Assembly: GCA_903951185.1 (NCBI GenBank)
Contig: CAJBBC010000123.1
Span: 1-9,903 of the forward strand
Reading direction: 5' to 3'
Source: an uncultured Actinomycetes bacterium
Lineage (GTDB): Bacteria; Actinomycetota; Actinomycetes; S36-B12; UBA5976
Length of the DNA: 9,903 bases
The position numbers and the translations under genes were made by a program. Each line of letters starts with the position of its first letter. The first letter of the stretch is position 1. Of the stretch, positions 1 through 7,125 are shown piece by piece. The notes beneath the pieces were generated by a model. It did not search any database and had not been told where the DNA came from. It was given only the letters and a program-made list of their open reading frames with translations.

Positions 1-626
1 ACCCTAAAGAAAAGCTGTCCCACTATTCAAAGCGAACTGTTGACATTGAATATCGCTTCCAATTTGGCGGTAGCGAATTTGCTGAACTTGAAGGTATTGC
101 AAACCGAACTGACTATGACTTAAAAACTCATATGGAAGCTTCGGGCAAAGATTTAAGTTTCTTTGATCAAGAATCAGGCGAGAAATACATCCCGTTTGTA
201 ATTGAGCCGGCAGCTGGTTTAACTCGAGCAGTATTTGCCTTCATGCTTGAGGCTTATGCCGAGGATGAAGCACCTAATACAAAAGGTGGCGTAGATACTC
301 GAGTTGTAATGCGCTTTGATAAGCGGCTTGCGCCAATTAAAGCTGCGGTATTACCGCTTTCACGTAACTCAGACTTATCACCAAAAGCCAGAGACCTTGC
401 GGCTAAATTGCGCAAGAACTGGATGATTGACTTTGATGATGCTGGTGCCATCGGCCGTAGATATCGTCGTCAAGATGAAATTGGTACGCCATATTGCATC
501 ACAGTGGATTTTGAAACTCTTGAAGACCAAGCGGTTACCGTGCGTGACCGAGACACTATGGCTCAAGAGCGAGTCGGACTTGATGCACTCGAAGGATGGC
601 TAGCCGCCCGACTTGTGGGTTGCTAA
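1..626 (+). CDS. glyS: Glycyl-tRNA synthetase, class II (3' part only)
   Basis: This is the C-terminal 207 codons (frame from base 3) of an alpha2-type glycyl-tRNA ligase, which charges tRNA-Gly with glycine using ATP in the cytoplasm. The 5' part lies outside the window. The sequence shows a class II motif 3 (AAGLTRAVFAFMLEAY, its arginine codon at 225-227). This is followed by the anticodon-binding domain, with RFDKRLAPIKAAVLPL, the segment NWMIDFDDAGAIGRRYRRQDE, and GTPYCITVDFETLEDQAVTVRDRD. This order is typical of bacterial and eukaryotic-type single-chain GlyRS, not of the two-subunit GlyQ/GlyS enzyme. Its TAA stop shares a base with the ATG of dusB (TAATG), which suggests coupled translation. 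The assignment is firm. The symbol follows common use for the single-chain enzyme; glyQS is also used. Confidence 0.95.
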   Translation, partial: PKEKLSHYSKRTVDIEYRFQFGGSEFAELEGIANRTDYDLKTHMEASGKDLSFFDQESGEKYIPFVIEPAAGLTRAVFAFMLEAYAEDEAPNTKGGVDTRVVMRFDKRLAPIKAAVLPLSRNSDLSPKARDLAAKLRKNWMIDFDDAGAIGRRYRRQDEIGTPYCITVDFETLEDQAVTVRDRDTMAQERVGLDALEGWLAARLVGC

Positions 627-1792
627 TGTTTGCTGATTTATTAGCGAATAATCCAGTAATCGAGTTAGCGCCGATGGCTGGTGTTACAAACCGTGCCTTT
701 CGCCGAGTTTGCAAGGAAGCTTCGGCAGAAATTCGTGATCAAGCCGGCCAAACCGATTCTGATGGGACTGTTTACGTTGCGGAGATGACCACGTCTCAAG
801 CTCTGCTGATGCGTAATCAAGAAACCCTTGACCTGATCAAATTTGATGGTGATGAAAACATTAGAAGTATTCAGCTTTATGGTGTTGATCCAAAAATAAT
901 TGGCCGTGCCGTCGAAATGGTGGTTGCTGAAGAACTCGCTGATCATATTGATTTAAATTTTGGTTGCCCAGTACCAAAAGTTACCCGCAAAGGTGGCGGT
1001 AGCGCATTGCCTTGGAAGCGCGATTTATATCGAGACATAGTTACATCAGCAGTAAAGAATGCCAACGGAAAAGTTCCAGTGACAGTCAAAATGAGAATTG
1101 GAATCGATCAAGATCACGTTACTTATTTAGATGCAGGAAGAATTGCCGCAGAAGCAGGGGTAACTTGGGTTGCGCTACACGGTCGTACGGCCGCGCAATA
1201 CTATGGTGGCGAAGCTGACTGGTCAGCAATTTCAAAACTAGTTGAACATATCCCTAATACTCCGGTACTTGGTAATGGGGATATTTGGTCAGCAGCTGAT
1301 GCAAAAAGAATGGTAACCCAAACAGGTGTCCGTGGCGTGGTTATTGGTCGAGGCTGTCTTGGTCGTCCTTGGCTATTTGGCCAAATTAGATCTGCCTTCG
1401 CTGGTGAGCAAATACCAAGTGAACCGATGGCTAGCGATATTTTGCGCTGGTTAAAAAGACATGCAACATTACTTTGCCAAATGCATGGTGATGAATTTTA
1501 TGGTGCACGCGAAATGCGCAAACATATGGCTTGGTACCTAAAAGGAATTGTGGTTGGCAGTGAAACACGAGGCCAGCTAGCTTTAATCAGTTCACTAACA
1601 GAACTTGATGATTTGCTAGCCACAATCGATCCCAATCAGCGACTAACCGAAGATATTGCACACTCACCCCGTGGTCGAACAACTCCCGAAAAGAAAGTAA
1701 CTCTGCCTGAGGGTTGGTTGAATTCACAAAATATGAGCCAAGTTGAACAAGAAACTGTTCGTACGGCTGAATTAAGTGTCAGTGGGGGATAG
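626..1792 (+). CDS. dusB: tRNA-dihydrouridine synthase DusB family
   Basis: This FMN- and NADPH-dependent enzyme reduces specific uridines in the tRNA D-loop to dihydrouridine. The 388-residue protein is a TIM barrel with the family landmarks in order. These are LAPMAGVTN (14-22), AEMTTSQAL, DLNFGCPVPKVTRKGGGSAL with catalytic Cys114, KMRIG (155-159), HGRTAAQYYGG (185-195), LGNGDI (215-220) and GVVIGRGCLGRPW (237-249), the last two binding the FMN phosphate. A C-terminal tail of about 70 residues ends in LPEGWLNSQN; I recall similar tails in actinobacterial DusB. The ATG at 626 is preferred over an in-frame ATG at 596. The shorter form begins MFADLLANNP as the family does, and the longer one would overlap glyS by 31 nt. 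The start overlaps the glyS stop by one base, and the stop lies 4 nt before dgt. The substrate uridine cannot be read from sequence. Confidence 0.95.
   Translation: MFADLLANNPVIELAPMAGVTNRAFRRVCKEASAEIRDQAGQTDSDGTVYVAEMTTSQALLMRNQETLDLIKFDGDENIRSIQLYGVDPKIIGRAVEMVVAEELADHIDLNFGCPVPKVTRKGGGSALPWKRDLYRDIVTSAVKNANGKVPVTVKMRIGIDQDHVTYLDAGRIAAEAGVTWVALHGRTAAQYYGGEADWSAISKLVEHIPNTPVLGNGDIWSAADAKRMVTQTGVRGVVIGRGCLGRPWLFGQIRSAFAGEQIPSEPMASDILRWLKRHATLLCQMHGDEFYGAREMRKHMAWYLKGIVVGSETRGQLALISSLTELDDLLATIDPNQRLTEDIAHSPRGRTTPEKKVTLPEGWLNSQNMSQVEQETVRTAELSVSGG
1784..1789 (+). promoter_or_regulatory. Ribosome binding site deciding the dgt start
   Basis: The purine run GGGGGA ends 7 nt before the GTG at 1797 and 16 nt before the in-frame ATG at 1806. 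This spacing favours the GTG as the dgt start. The site lies inside the last codons of dusB. Confidence 0.6.
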
Positions 1793-1796
1793 TTAA

Positions 1797-3035
1797 GTGG
1801 TTGGTATGTACGAATCTTCTGATTTAGAGCGCTGGGTAGTTGAGCCTAATAAAAGTGTTCAGCGCACCGAATTTGCTCGAGATCGAGCGCGAATAATGCA
1901 TAGTTCTGCGCTTCGTCGTCTCGGCGTGAAAACTCAAGTGCTAGTCGCAGCGCAAGAAGATTTTCCACGTACTCGCTTAACACATTCACTTGAAGTGGCT
2001 CAAGTTGGTCGTGAACTAGGTGCCGCGCTTGGTTGTGATGCTGACTTAGTCGATACGGCATGTTTAGCTCACGATTTAGGTCACCCACCTTTTGGACATA
2101 ATGGCGAAACCGCTTTAAATGAATTAGCAGCCGACATTGGTGGTTTCGAAGGTAATGCTCAATCTTTTCGGCTACTAACTCGACTTGAACCAAAAGCAAT
2201 TTCGCCAGCAGATGGTCCCAGACCCAATACTTCAATTGGCTTGAATTTAACTAGAGCGTCACTTGATGCGGCATCCAAATATCCGTGGACGCGGAAACCA
2301 AATTCAAATAAGTACGGTGTTTACAGCGAAGATGTCGATGTTTTTAACTGGATGCGCAATGGACGAAAAGATGATCAGAATTGTTTTGAAGCGCAGGTTA
2401 TGGACTGGTCTGATGACGTTTCCTATTGCGTACATGATATTGAAGATGCAATACATGAAGGACATGTGGAAGTTAGTATTTTAGATTCCGATTCGGGTCG
2501 GTCAGAAATTGTAGCAATTGCCCGTGAGTGGTACGGAAATGAATTTGATGCAAATGTACTGGATGCTGCTTTACATCGCTTGAATTCGCTAGTTAGTTGG
2601 CCACGTAATTACGATGGAACATTGAAATCGCAAGCTGCAATTAAAAATCTGACAAGTCAGCTAATTGGTCGCTTTTGTTTAGCTGCGCAACAAGCAACCC
2701 AGGCACAATATGGAGACCAACCGTTAACTCGATATGCGGCTAATTTAGTGGTGCCAGTAGAAAGTCGATACGAAGTAACGGCTCTGAAAGCTTTAGCTGC
2801 CAGATATGTGATGACCCGGGCCGGTGCTGAAGTTGAATACTCTCGGCAACGGCAGTTAATCGCTGACTTAGTTGGGGTAGTGAGCCTGGCACCAGAAAAG
2901 CACCTAGATTCGATCCACGCTGATCTCTGGAAAACTGCACAATCAGATAGGGAACGAAAGCGCGCGGTAATTGATCAAATCGCATCGCTAACTGACGTTA
3001 GCCTCGCCCAATGGCATCAGAATCTGTGCAAATAG
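1797..3035 (+). CDS. dgt: dGTPase-like HD-domain dNTP triphosphohydrolase
   Basis: The family hydrolyses dNTPs to the deoxynucleoside and tripolyphosphate in the cytoplasm, which trims dNTP pools. The 412-residue protein carries the N-terminal signature RTEFARDRARIMHSSALRRL (23-42). Next comes FPRTRLTHSLEVAQVGRELG with metal ligand His63, then the HD pair His92-Asp93 in CLAHDLGHPPFGHNGE. The distal acidic motif follows in WSDDVSYCVHDIEDAIHEG (Asp206/Asp207 and His213-Asp214). All HD-superfamily ligands expected for activity are present. GTG is taken as start because of the GGGGGA upstream. The gene follows dusB after 4 nt and precedes dnaG by 9 nt; the dgt-dnaG order is familiar in Actinobacteria and fits a role beside replication. 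Whether the enzyme prefers dGTP or accepts all dNTPs, as some homologues do, cannot be told. Confidence 0.95.
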   Translation: MVGMYESSDLERWVVEPNKSVQRTEFARDRARIMHSSALRRLGVKTQVLVAAQEDFPRTRLTHSLEVAQVGRELGAALGCDADLVDTACLAHDLGHPPFGHNGETALNELAADIGGFEGNAQSFRLLTRLEPKAISPADGPRPNTSIGLNLTRASLDAASKYPWTRKPNSNKYGVYSEDVDVFNWMRNGRKDDQNCFEAQVMDWSDDVSYCVHDIEDAIHEGHVEVSILDSDSGRSEIVAIAREWYGNEFDANVLDAALHRLNSLVSWPRNYDGTLKSQAAIKNLTSQLIGRFCLAAQQATQAQYGDQPLTRYAANLVVPVESRYEVTALKALAARYVMTRAGAEVEYSRQRQLIADLVGVVSLAPEKHLDSIHADLWKTAQSDRERKRAVIDQIASLTDVSLAQWHQNLCK

Positions 3036-3044
3036 GCTTACGTT

Positions 3045-4877
3045 GTGGCTGGACGTATTAAAGAAGAGGACATTAACAGTGTTCGTGAGCGTGCCCGAAT
3101 TGATGAAATAGTTCGCGAAACTGTCACTCTAAAAGCAGCCGGTGGTGGGTCATATAAAGGTTTATGTCCATTTCACGAAGAGCGCACCCCATCTTTTCAT
3201 GTGACACCCAGCAAGAATCTTTATCACTGCTTTTCTTGCGGTGAAGGTGGCGATGTCATCACTTATGTTCGCAAAATTGACGCCTTATCTTTCACCGAAG
3301 CAGTTGAGAAATTAGCTGCCCGGTATTCAATTCAACTTAGGTATGAAGATGGACCTGGTGGTGGCTCAAGTAATCAAGGACAGCGAGCAAAACTAGTTGA
3401 AGCACATAATCTGGCGACTAAGTTTTATCAAGAGCAATTACTATCACCAGAGGCTTCGCACGCACGGACTTTCTTAACTGAGCGAGGTTTTGAAGAATCT
3501 GCTTGGGAGCAATTCGGTGTTGGCTATTCACCGGCAGGCTGGGATGGACTGCGCACTTACTTAAAAAGCAAAGGTTTTAGCGACGAAGACCTGTTAGCTG
3601 GTGGGCTATTAGTACAAGGTCAACGTGGTGGTTACGACCGTTTTCGTGATCGCCTAATGTGGCCAATCCGAGATTCAGGCGGCGACACAATTGGTTTTGG
3701 CGCGCGCAAACTTAGTGAATCTGATCAAGGTCCAAAGTATTTGAATACACCAGAGACTCCGATTTATCACAAATCACAAGTTCTCTATGGAATTGATTTA
3801 GCCAGGCGAGATATGGCAAAACAACATCAAGCTGTAGTAGTTGAGGGTTACACCGATGTGATGGCTTGTCATTTATCTGGCGTCACAACTGCAGTCGCAA
3901 CTTGCGGCACTGCATTTGGCAATGATCACGTCAAAGTATTACGTCGAATTTTAATGGATGATGAAGCTAAACCGGCTTCTGTTATTTACACTTTTGATGG
4001 TGATGCTGCTGGTCGCAAAGCTGCGCTGAAAGCATTTAGTGAAGACCAAAAATTTGCCGCTGCGACATTTGTGGCGATTGAACCACATGGTTTAGATCCG
4101 TGCGATCTTCGACTGCAAGGTGGAGCTGAGGCAGTACAGAAACTAATTGCGGCAAAAGTTCCACTCTTTGAGTTTGTAATGCGCACTACGATCGCCGACT
4201 TTGACTTAGATAACGCCCAAGGTCGCGTATCAGCTATGCGGGCAGTTGCACCGATTGTCGCTGGGATAAAAGATGCAGCTTTGCGCCCGGAGTACATTCG
4301 AATGGTTTCTGGCTGGCTTGGTATCGATGAGGCAACATTCCGCAAGGAGTTTAATTCAAAATCTAAACCGGCCGATTCACTCACACCCCGCCCAAATACA
4401 CCGGTAGATAGCCGGACAGCATTAGTCGAACGTGAAGCACTTAAATGCGTTTTGCAATGGCCGGCATTAGTTGGCAACTGGTTTGATTCATTAGAGGATT
4501 CGCTGTTTACGGTTCCAGCAGCAATTCAGGTTTATCGAGCTTGTGTTGCCGCAGGTAATCCACTCGAATTCCCAGATTCACCAAAATGGGTTAATGCTGT
4601 TTTAGCTGCTGCCCAAAATGATGAAGACCGTTCACATATCAGAGCACTGGCGATTGAACCGTTGCCAAATGATAATCCTGATGAAAAATATATCCAGGCC
4701 GTACTTTCACAGATTCTTGAGATGGACGCTAGCCGAAGAGTTGAGCTGTTAAAAGCTAAATTAGCTCGAGCTGAAGATAGTGATGAGTCTGCCAATCAGG
4801 ATGATTTACTTGCTGAGTTACTATCACTCGAGCAGTACCGACGAAGTATGCGAGATTTTGCAAGTGGCGAGCAATAG
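3045..4877 (+). CDS. dnaG: DNA primase
   Basis: DnaG makes the short RNA primers for lagging-strand and origin replication and works at the fork with the DnaB helicase. The 610-residue protein has the full bacterial layout. An N-terminal CHC2 zinc-binding domain has Cys41, His44, Cys62 and Cys65 (CPFHEERTPSF and NLYHCFSCGEGGD). The polymerase core has RFRDRLMWPI (199-208), GFGARKL (217-223) and YLNTPETPIYHKS (232-244). The TOPRIM fold has Glu267 in VVVEGYTDVMA, Asp318 and Asp320 in YTFDGDAAGRKAA, and DPCDL at 351-355. A polar, proline-containing linker (about 437-457) leads to the helicase-binding C-terminal region starting with ALVEREALKCVLQWP. The start is GTG, preceded by only a weak AATAGG, so translation probably depends on coupling to dgt. 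The stop overlaps the next gene's start (TAGTG). No key residue is missing. Confidence 0.98.
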   Translation: MAGRIKEEDINSVRERARIDEIVRETVTLKAAGGGSYKGLCPFHEERTPSFHVTPSKNLYHCFSCGEGGDVITYVRKIDALSFTEAVEKLAARYSIQLRYEDGPGGGSSNQGQRAKLVEAHNLATKFYQEQLLSPEASHARTFLTERGFEESAWEQFGVGYSPAGWDGLRTYLKSKGFSDEDLLAGGLLVQGQRGGYDRFRDRLMWPIRDSGGDTIGFGARKLSESDQGPKYLNTPETPIYHKSQVLYGIDLARRDMAKQHQAVVVEGYTDVMACHLSGVTTAVATCGTAFGNDHVKVLRRILMDDEAKPASVIYTFDGDAAGRKAALKAFSEDQKFAAATFVAIEPHGLDPCDLRLQGGAEAVQKLIAAKVPLFEFVMRTTIADFDLDNAQGRVSAMRAVAPIVAGIKDAALRPEYIRMVSGWLGIDEATFRKEFNSKSKPADSLTPRPNTPVDSRTALVEREALKCVLQWPALVGNWFDSLEDSLFTVPAAIQVYRACVAAGNPLEFPDSPKWVNAVLAAAQNDEDRSHIRALAIEPLPNDNPDEKYIQAVLSQILEMDASRRVELLKAKLARAEDSDESANQDDLLAELLSLEQYRRSMRDFASGEQ

Positions 4878-5380
4878 TGCGCTTCTCGAGTAAAAAACCA
4901 AGCTTCACAGAACCAGATCTAATTAGACCTGGTGAACGAGTACTAGCTTGGGTGCCGCACAAAAGTGGAAAACTTATTGTTACAAATTTGGCCATTATTG
5001 ACTCGAATGAGCTCGAAACCTTTAGGTTGCCTTGGGAGTTTGCTTTATCGGCAAAATGGAATGAACCGACACTCACCCTGATTAGTAATCTTCAAGAACC
5101 TACTGAAACATTTAATACTTTAATTAGCACAACGAATACCAAAGTATGGCAACTTGATTTACCGGGTTTAGTACCTGCTGCAGTTCGAGAGCGAATCACC
5201 AGCACTCAAATATTTGACCAAGTACAAACTATTGCCGGTGTTGGTAAAGTGCGGTTTCTTGCCCGAATGAGTCCATCTGGAGTGCACTGGGCAACATTAA
5301 CCGAAGACGAGATTAGTTCAGATTCACAAACGGCCATTGCGGCGCAGTTAAGTGAGCTGCGCTCGACTCTTGGAATTTAG
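4877..5380 (+). CDS. Conserved actinobacterial protein of unknown function, downstream of dnaG
   Basis: This 167-residue soluble protein has no signal peptide, membrane segment or enzyme motif that I can see. The N-terminal half alternates short beta-type stretches: RPGERVLAWVPHKSGKLIVT, LAIIDS, ETFRLPWEFALSAKWNE, TLTLIS. That pattern resembles a small PH- or GRAM-like beta domain. The second half has VPAAVRERITSTQIF, a hydrophobic-basic strand (GKVRFLARM), a Trp-containing strand (GVHWATLTEDEIS) and a C-terminal helix ending in LSELRSTLGI. The pattern GERVLAW, V(A)T, LPW, VRERIT, W and LR..GI matches my memory of proteins encoded near dnaG in many high-GC Actinobacteria, so I regard it as a real, vertically inherited gene. 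Translation starts at a GTG sharing one base with the dnaG stop. The context suggests a link to replication or dNTP supply, but no function is established here. Confidence 0.85.
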   Translation: MRFSSKKPSFTEPDLIRPGERVLAWVPHKSGKLIVTNLAIIDSNELETFRLPWEFALSAKWNEPTLTLISNLQEPTETFNTLISTTNTKVWQLDLPGLVPAAVRERITSTQIFDQVQTIAGVGKVRFLARMSPSGVHWATLTEDEISSDSQTAIAAQLSELRSTLGI

Positions 5381-5385
5381 CCAGT

Positions 5386-5414
5386 TTGGGGCTTAGTAGT
5401 GCCTTTGTTAGTAT
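5386..5414 (+). promoter_or_regulatory. Probable promoter of tRNA-Asn
   Basis: A TTGGGG (-35-like, 5386-5391) is separated by 17 nt from TAGTAT (-10-like, 5409-5414). This would start transcription near 5421, a few bases before the mature tRNA. The -35 match to TTGACA is only partial (3 of 6) and the -10 match to TATAAT is 4 of 6. The position and spacing are the main support. Confidence 0.4.
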
Positions 5415-5425
5415 TGGTGAGCCAA

Positions 5426-5498
5426 TCCCCTGTAGCTCAATTGGCAGAGCACTCGACTGTTAATCGAGTGGTTGTTGGTTCGAGTCCAACCGGGGGAG
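5426..5498 (+). tRNA. tRNA-Asn (anticodon GTT)
   Basis: A complete 73-nt cloverleaf can be folded by hand. The acceptor stem pairs TCCCCTG with CGGGGGA, with one T-G wobble. The D arm is GCTC/GAGC with the loop AATTGGCA. The anticodon stem is CTCGA/TCGAG around CTGTTAA, giving anticodon GTT at 5459-5461. The variable loop is TGGTT, and the T arm is GTTGG/CCAAC with loop TTCGAGT. The discriminator is G (5498), as expected for asparagine. The following bases are CAG, so CCA is not encoded and must be added by nucleotidyltransferase. The gene stands 45 nt after the preceding CDS and only 15 nt before the lysozyme start codon, so the two may share a transcript. Confidence 0.98.
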
Positions 5499-5502
5499 CA
5501 GA

Positions 5503-5511
5503 GTAGGTAGG
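5503..5511 (+). promoter_or_regulatory. Ribosome binding site of the GH25 lysozyme gene
   Basis: The short space between the tRNA and the start codon holds GTAGGTAGG. The first TAGG is 6 nt before the ATG at 5514 and is the better-spaced Shine-Dalgarno core. Ribosome loading would require tRNA 3' processing not to remove this leader. Confidence 0.5.
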
Positions 5512-5513
5512 TA

Positions 5514-6398
5514 ATGCGCAAACTTGCTTTAGTAATGTGCTTAGTAGTTCTTTTCAGTGGAATATCTAGCGCTCAAGCGACGCCAATAGAGCAGGCAACT
5601 GCTGGCTCAATAAATCTGACTTCAGTTAATTCCAAATACAAGTCATGTAGTTACCCAAAAGGTCCTTCAGTGGTTCGCCCGCCAAATGCGGTCAGCTGGG
5701 AAGCTCAAGGCTTTGGTGATGTTATTCGTGGCATCGACGTTTCCAGGTGGAATCACCCAAATAATAAGGCCATTGACTTTGCCAAAATAAAGGCCGAGCA
5801 CAAAATTACTTTTGTAATCATTAAGTCATCTGATGGCGGATCGACTGGAAATGCACTGGCAAAGAAATGGTACGCAATCGACCGCAAAGCTGCACTTGCC
5901 CAAGGGTTAGTAGTTGGTGGCTATCACTATGCGCTGCCTGGAAACTTGTCGAGTAACCGAACTCAGGATGCGAAATTACAAGCAGCTCGAGCAGTTCGCC
6001 AAGCAGATGGTGCCAAAGTTGGTGACTTACCGTTAACTCTCGATATGGAAGAGCTGCCGTGTGGCTGGACACATAAGCAACTAGCGCAGTGGACTGATGT
6101 TTTCCTAAAGGAAGCAAAGCGCTTAACTGGCCGGACTCCAATTATTTATATGAATGGCACATTCATAAAGCGCTTAGTAGAAGCAAACGTTACAGACTTC
6201 AGCGTTTATCCACTTTGGGTTGCGAAGTGGGGACCAAAGCTAGGAACTGATCCTGGTCAACTTAGTGTCTGGCCTGGCAAGTGGACAATCTGGCAATTTA
6301 CTGCTGATGGAAAAGTAAATGGCGTCAGTTCAAAAAGTACGGACTTAAATATTTTTAATGGAAATGGCGCTGACTTCCAAGCTTTTATTAGTCGTTAA
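5514..6398 (+). CDS. Secreted GH25-family lysozyme (N-acetylmuramidase)
   Basis: GH25 enzymes cut the beta-1,4 bond between N-acetylmuramic acid and N-acetylglucosamine in peptidoglycan. The 294-residue protein begins with a Sec signal peptide (MRK, hydrophobic LALVMCLVVLF, then SSAQA; likely cleavage after residue 22). A spacer of about 50 residues follows, then the catalytic barrel. Barrel motifs are RGIDVSRWN with Asp75, FVIIKSSDGG (100-109), VVGGYHYALP (133-142), LTLDMEE (174-180) with Asp177 and catalytic Glu179, PIIYMNG (209-215), LWVAKWG (234-240), WTIWQFT (257-263) and STDLNIFNG (275-283). The mature protein has two cysteines, Cys45 in the spacer and Cys183 beside the active-site motif, which could form a disulfide. 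No binding repeats, LPXTG or C-terminal anchor is present. Its own wall is the likeliest substrate, although attack on other bacteria is possible. It is convergent with deoD, the stops overlapping in TTAA. Confidence 0.93.
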   Translation: MRKLALVMCLVVLFSGISSAQATPIEQATAGSINLTSVNSKYKSCSYPKGPSVVRPPNAVSWEAQGFGDVIRGIDVSRWNHPNNKAIDFAKIKAEHKITFVIIKSSDGGSTGNALAKKWYAIDRKAALAQGLVVGGYHYALPGNLSSNRTQDAKLQAARAVRQADGAKVGDLPLTLDMEELPCGWTHKQLAQWTDVFLKEAKRLTGRTPIIYMNGTFIKRLVEANVTDFSVYPLWVAKWGPKLGTDPGQLSVWPGKWTIWQFTADGKVNGVSSKSTDLNIFNGNGADFQAFISR

Positions 6399-7093
6399 GC
6401 AAATGCCGCATCAAGGGCAACTTCAACCATTGCCTTAAATCCGGTTTCCCGTTCTTCAGCTGAAGTAACTTCATGTGTGCGAATTAGATCGCTAACAGTA
6501 CAAATAGTTAAAGCTCGTCTACGGTACTTAGCTGCAATTGTGTAAAGGCCAGTAGTTTCCATTTCAACTGCGTACACACCCAAACTCTCAAGGATGTCGA
6601 GCGCATTACTGTCGTCATAGAAAAGATCCATGGTGGCGATGCCACCAACATGATGGGAAATATTGCGACTTCGAGCCGCCGATACAGCAGCTTCAAGTAG
6701 CTCATAGTTAGCCGTAGGTGAGTAATCTAAGCCACCTGTTGCTCGACGGTTAGTTCCTGAATCCGTTGAGGCAGACATTGCAATAACTACATCGCGGAGT
6801 TTTAATGGACCAACCGCGCCACAAGTACCAACACGGATAGCAGTTTGGACATCAAAATCTTTAAATAGCTCAGTCACATAAATTGAAAGTGAAGGTACGC
6901 CCATGCCGGTACCTTGGGCTGAAACTGGATTACCTTTGTAAGTACCAGTGAAGCCAAACATATTTCTAACTGTGTTATAGCGAACTGGATTCTCAAAGAA
7001 ATTTTCCGCTATCCATTGCGCCCGAAGCGGATCACCTGGAAGTAGAACGGTTGGCGCGATGTCGCCCTTATTTGCACCTATGTGTGTAGTCAT
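6395..7093 (-). CDS. deoD: Purine nucleoside phosphorylase, DeoD type
   Basis: The enzyme splits purine (deoxy)nucleosides with phosphate to the free base and (deoxy)ribose-1-phosphate for salvage. The 232-residue protein aligns along its length with hexameric bacterial PNPs (E. coli DeoD is 239). N-terminal THIGANKGD supplies His4, which reaches the neighbouring subunit's site. VLLPGDPLRA gives phosphate ligands Gly20 and Arg24, Arg43 is in TVRNMFG, and RVGTCGAV has Arg87 and Thr90 (Ser in E. coli). The ribose site is AVEMETTGLY with Glu177-Met178-Glu179, and the purine site is VSDLIRTHE with catalytic Asp202; Arg215 corresponds to E. coli Arg217. The ATG at 7093 matches the family N-terminus. 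The gene lies 32 nt downstream of cydC with no good Shine-Dalgarno or separate promoter visible, so it is probably the last gene of the cydDC transcript. An MTA phosphorylase is less likely because Asp202 is present. Confidence 0.96.
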   Translation of the reverse strand: MTTHIGANKGDIAPTVLLPGDPLRAQWIAENFFENPVRYNTVRNMFGFTGTYKGNPVSAQGTGMGVPSLSIYVTELFKDFDVQTAIRVGTCGAVGPLKLRDVVIAMSASTDSGTNRRATGGLDYSPTANYELLEAAVSAARSRNISHHVGGIATMDLFYDDSNALDILESLGVYAVEMETTGLYTIAAKYRRRALTICTVSDLIRTHEVTSAEERETGFKAMVEVALDAAFA

Positions 7094-7125
7094 GGAATAA
7101 ATCTACTTGACTGGGTTTTAATAAA

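Noticed and set aside
596..625. Extended N-terminus of dusB from the ATG at 596
   Set aside because: The extra ten residues do not resemble the family and would overlap glyS by 31 nt; the TAATG start at 626 fits better.
3986..4477. A 163-codon open frame on the - strand inside dnaG
   Set aside because: It is antisense to an intact, motif-rich primase, has a serine/alanine-heavy composition typical of a shadow frame, and shows no recognisable domain.
5388..5409. Terminator hairpin after the gene at 4877-5380
   Set aside because: Only a 4-bp stem (GGGC with GCCT, one wobble) around an 8-nt loop can be drawn, with a poor T-run. The same bases are better explained as the tRNA promoter region.
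5426..6398. tRNA-Asn as an integration site, with the lysozyme as a phage endolysin
   Set aside because: No second copy of the tRNA 3' end, no integrase and no holin or phage gene is visible. The lysozyme has a Sec signal peptide and ordinary base composition for the window.
7094..7125. Separate promoter or terminator between cydC and deoD
   Set aside because: The AT-rich 32 nt contain no convincing -35/-10 pair on the - strand and no inverted repeat.
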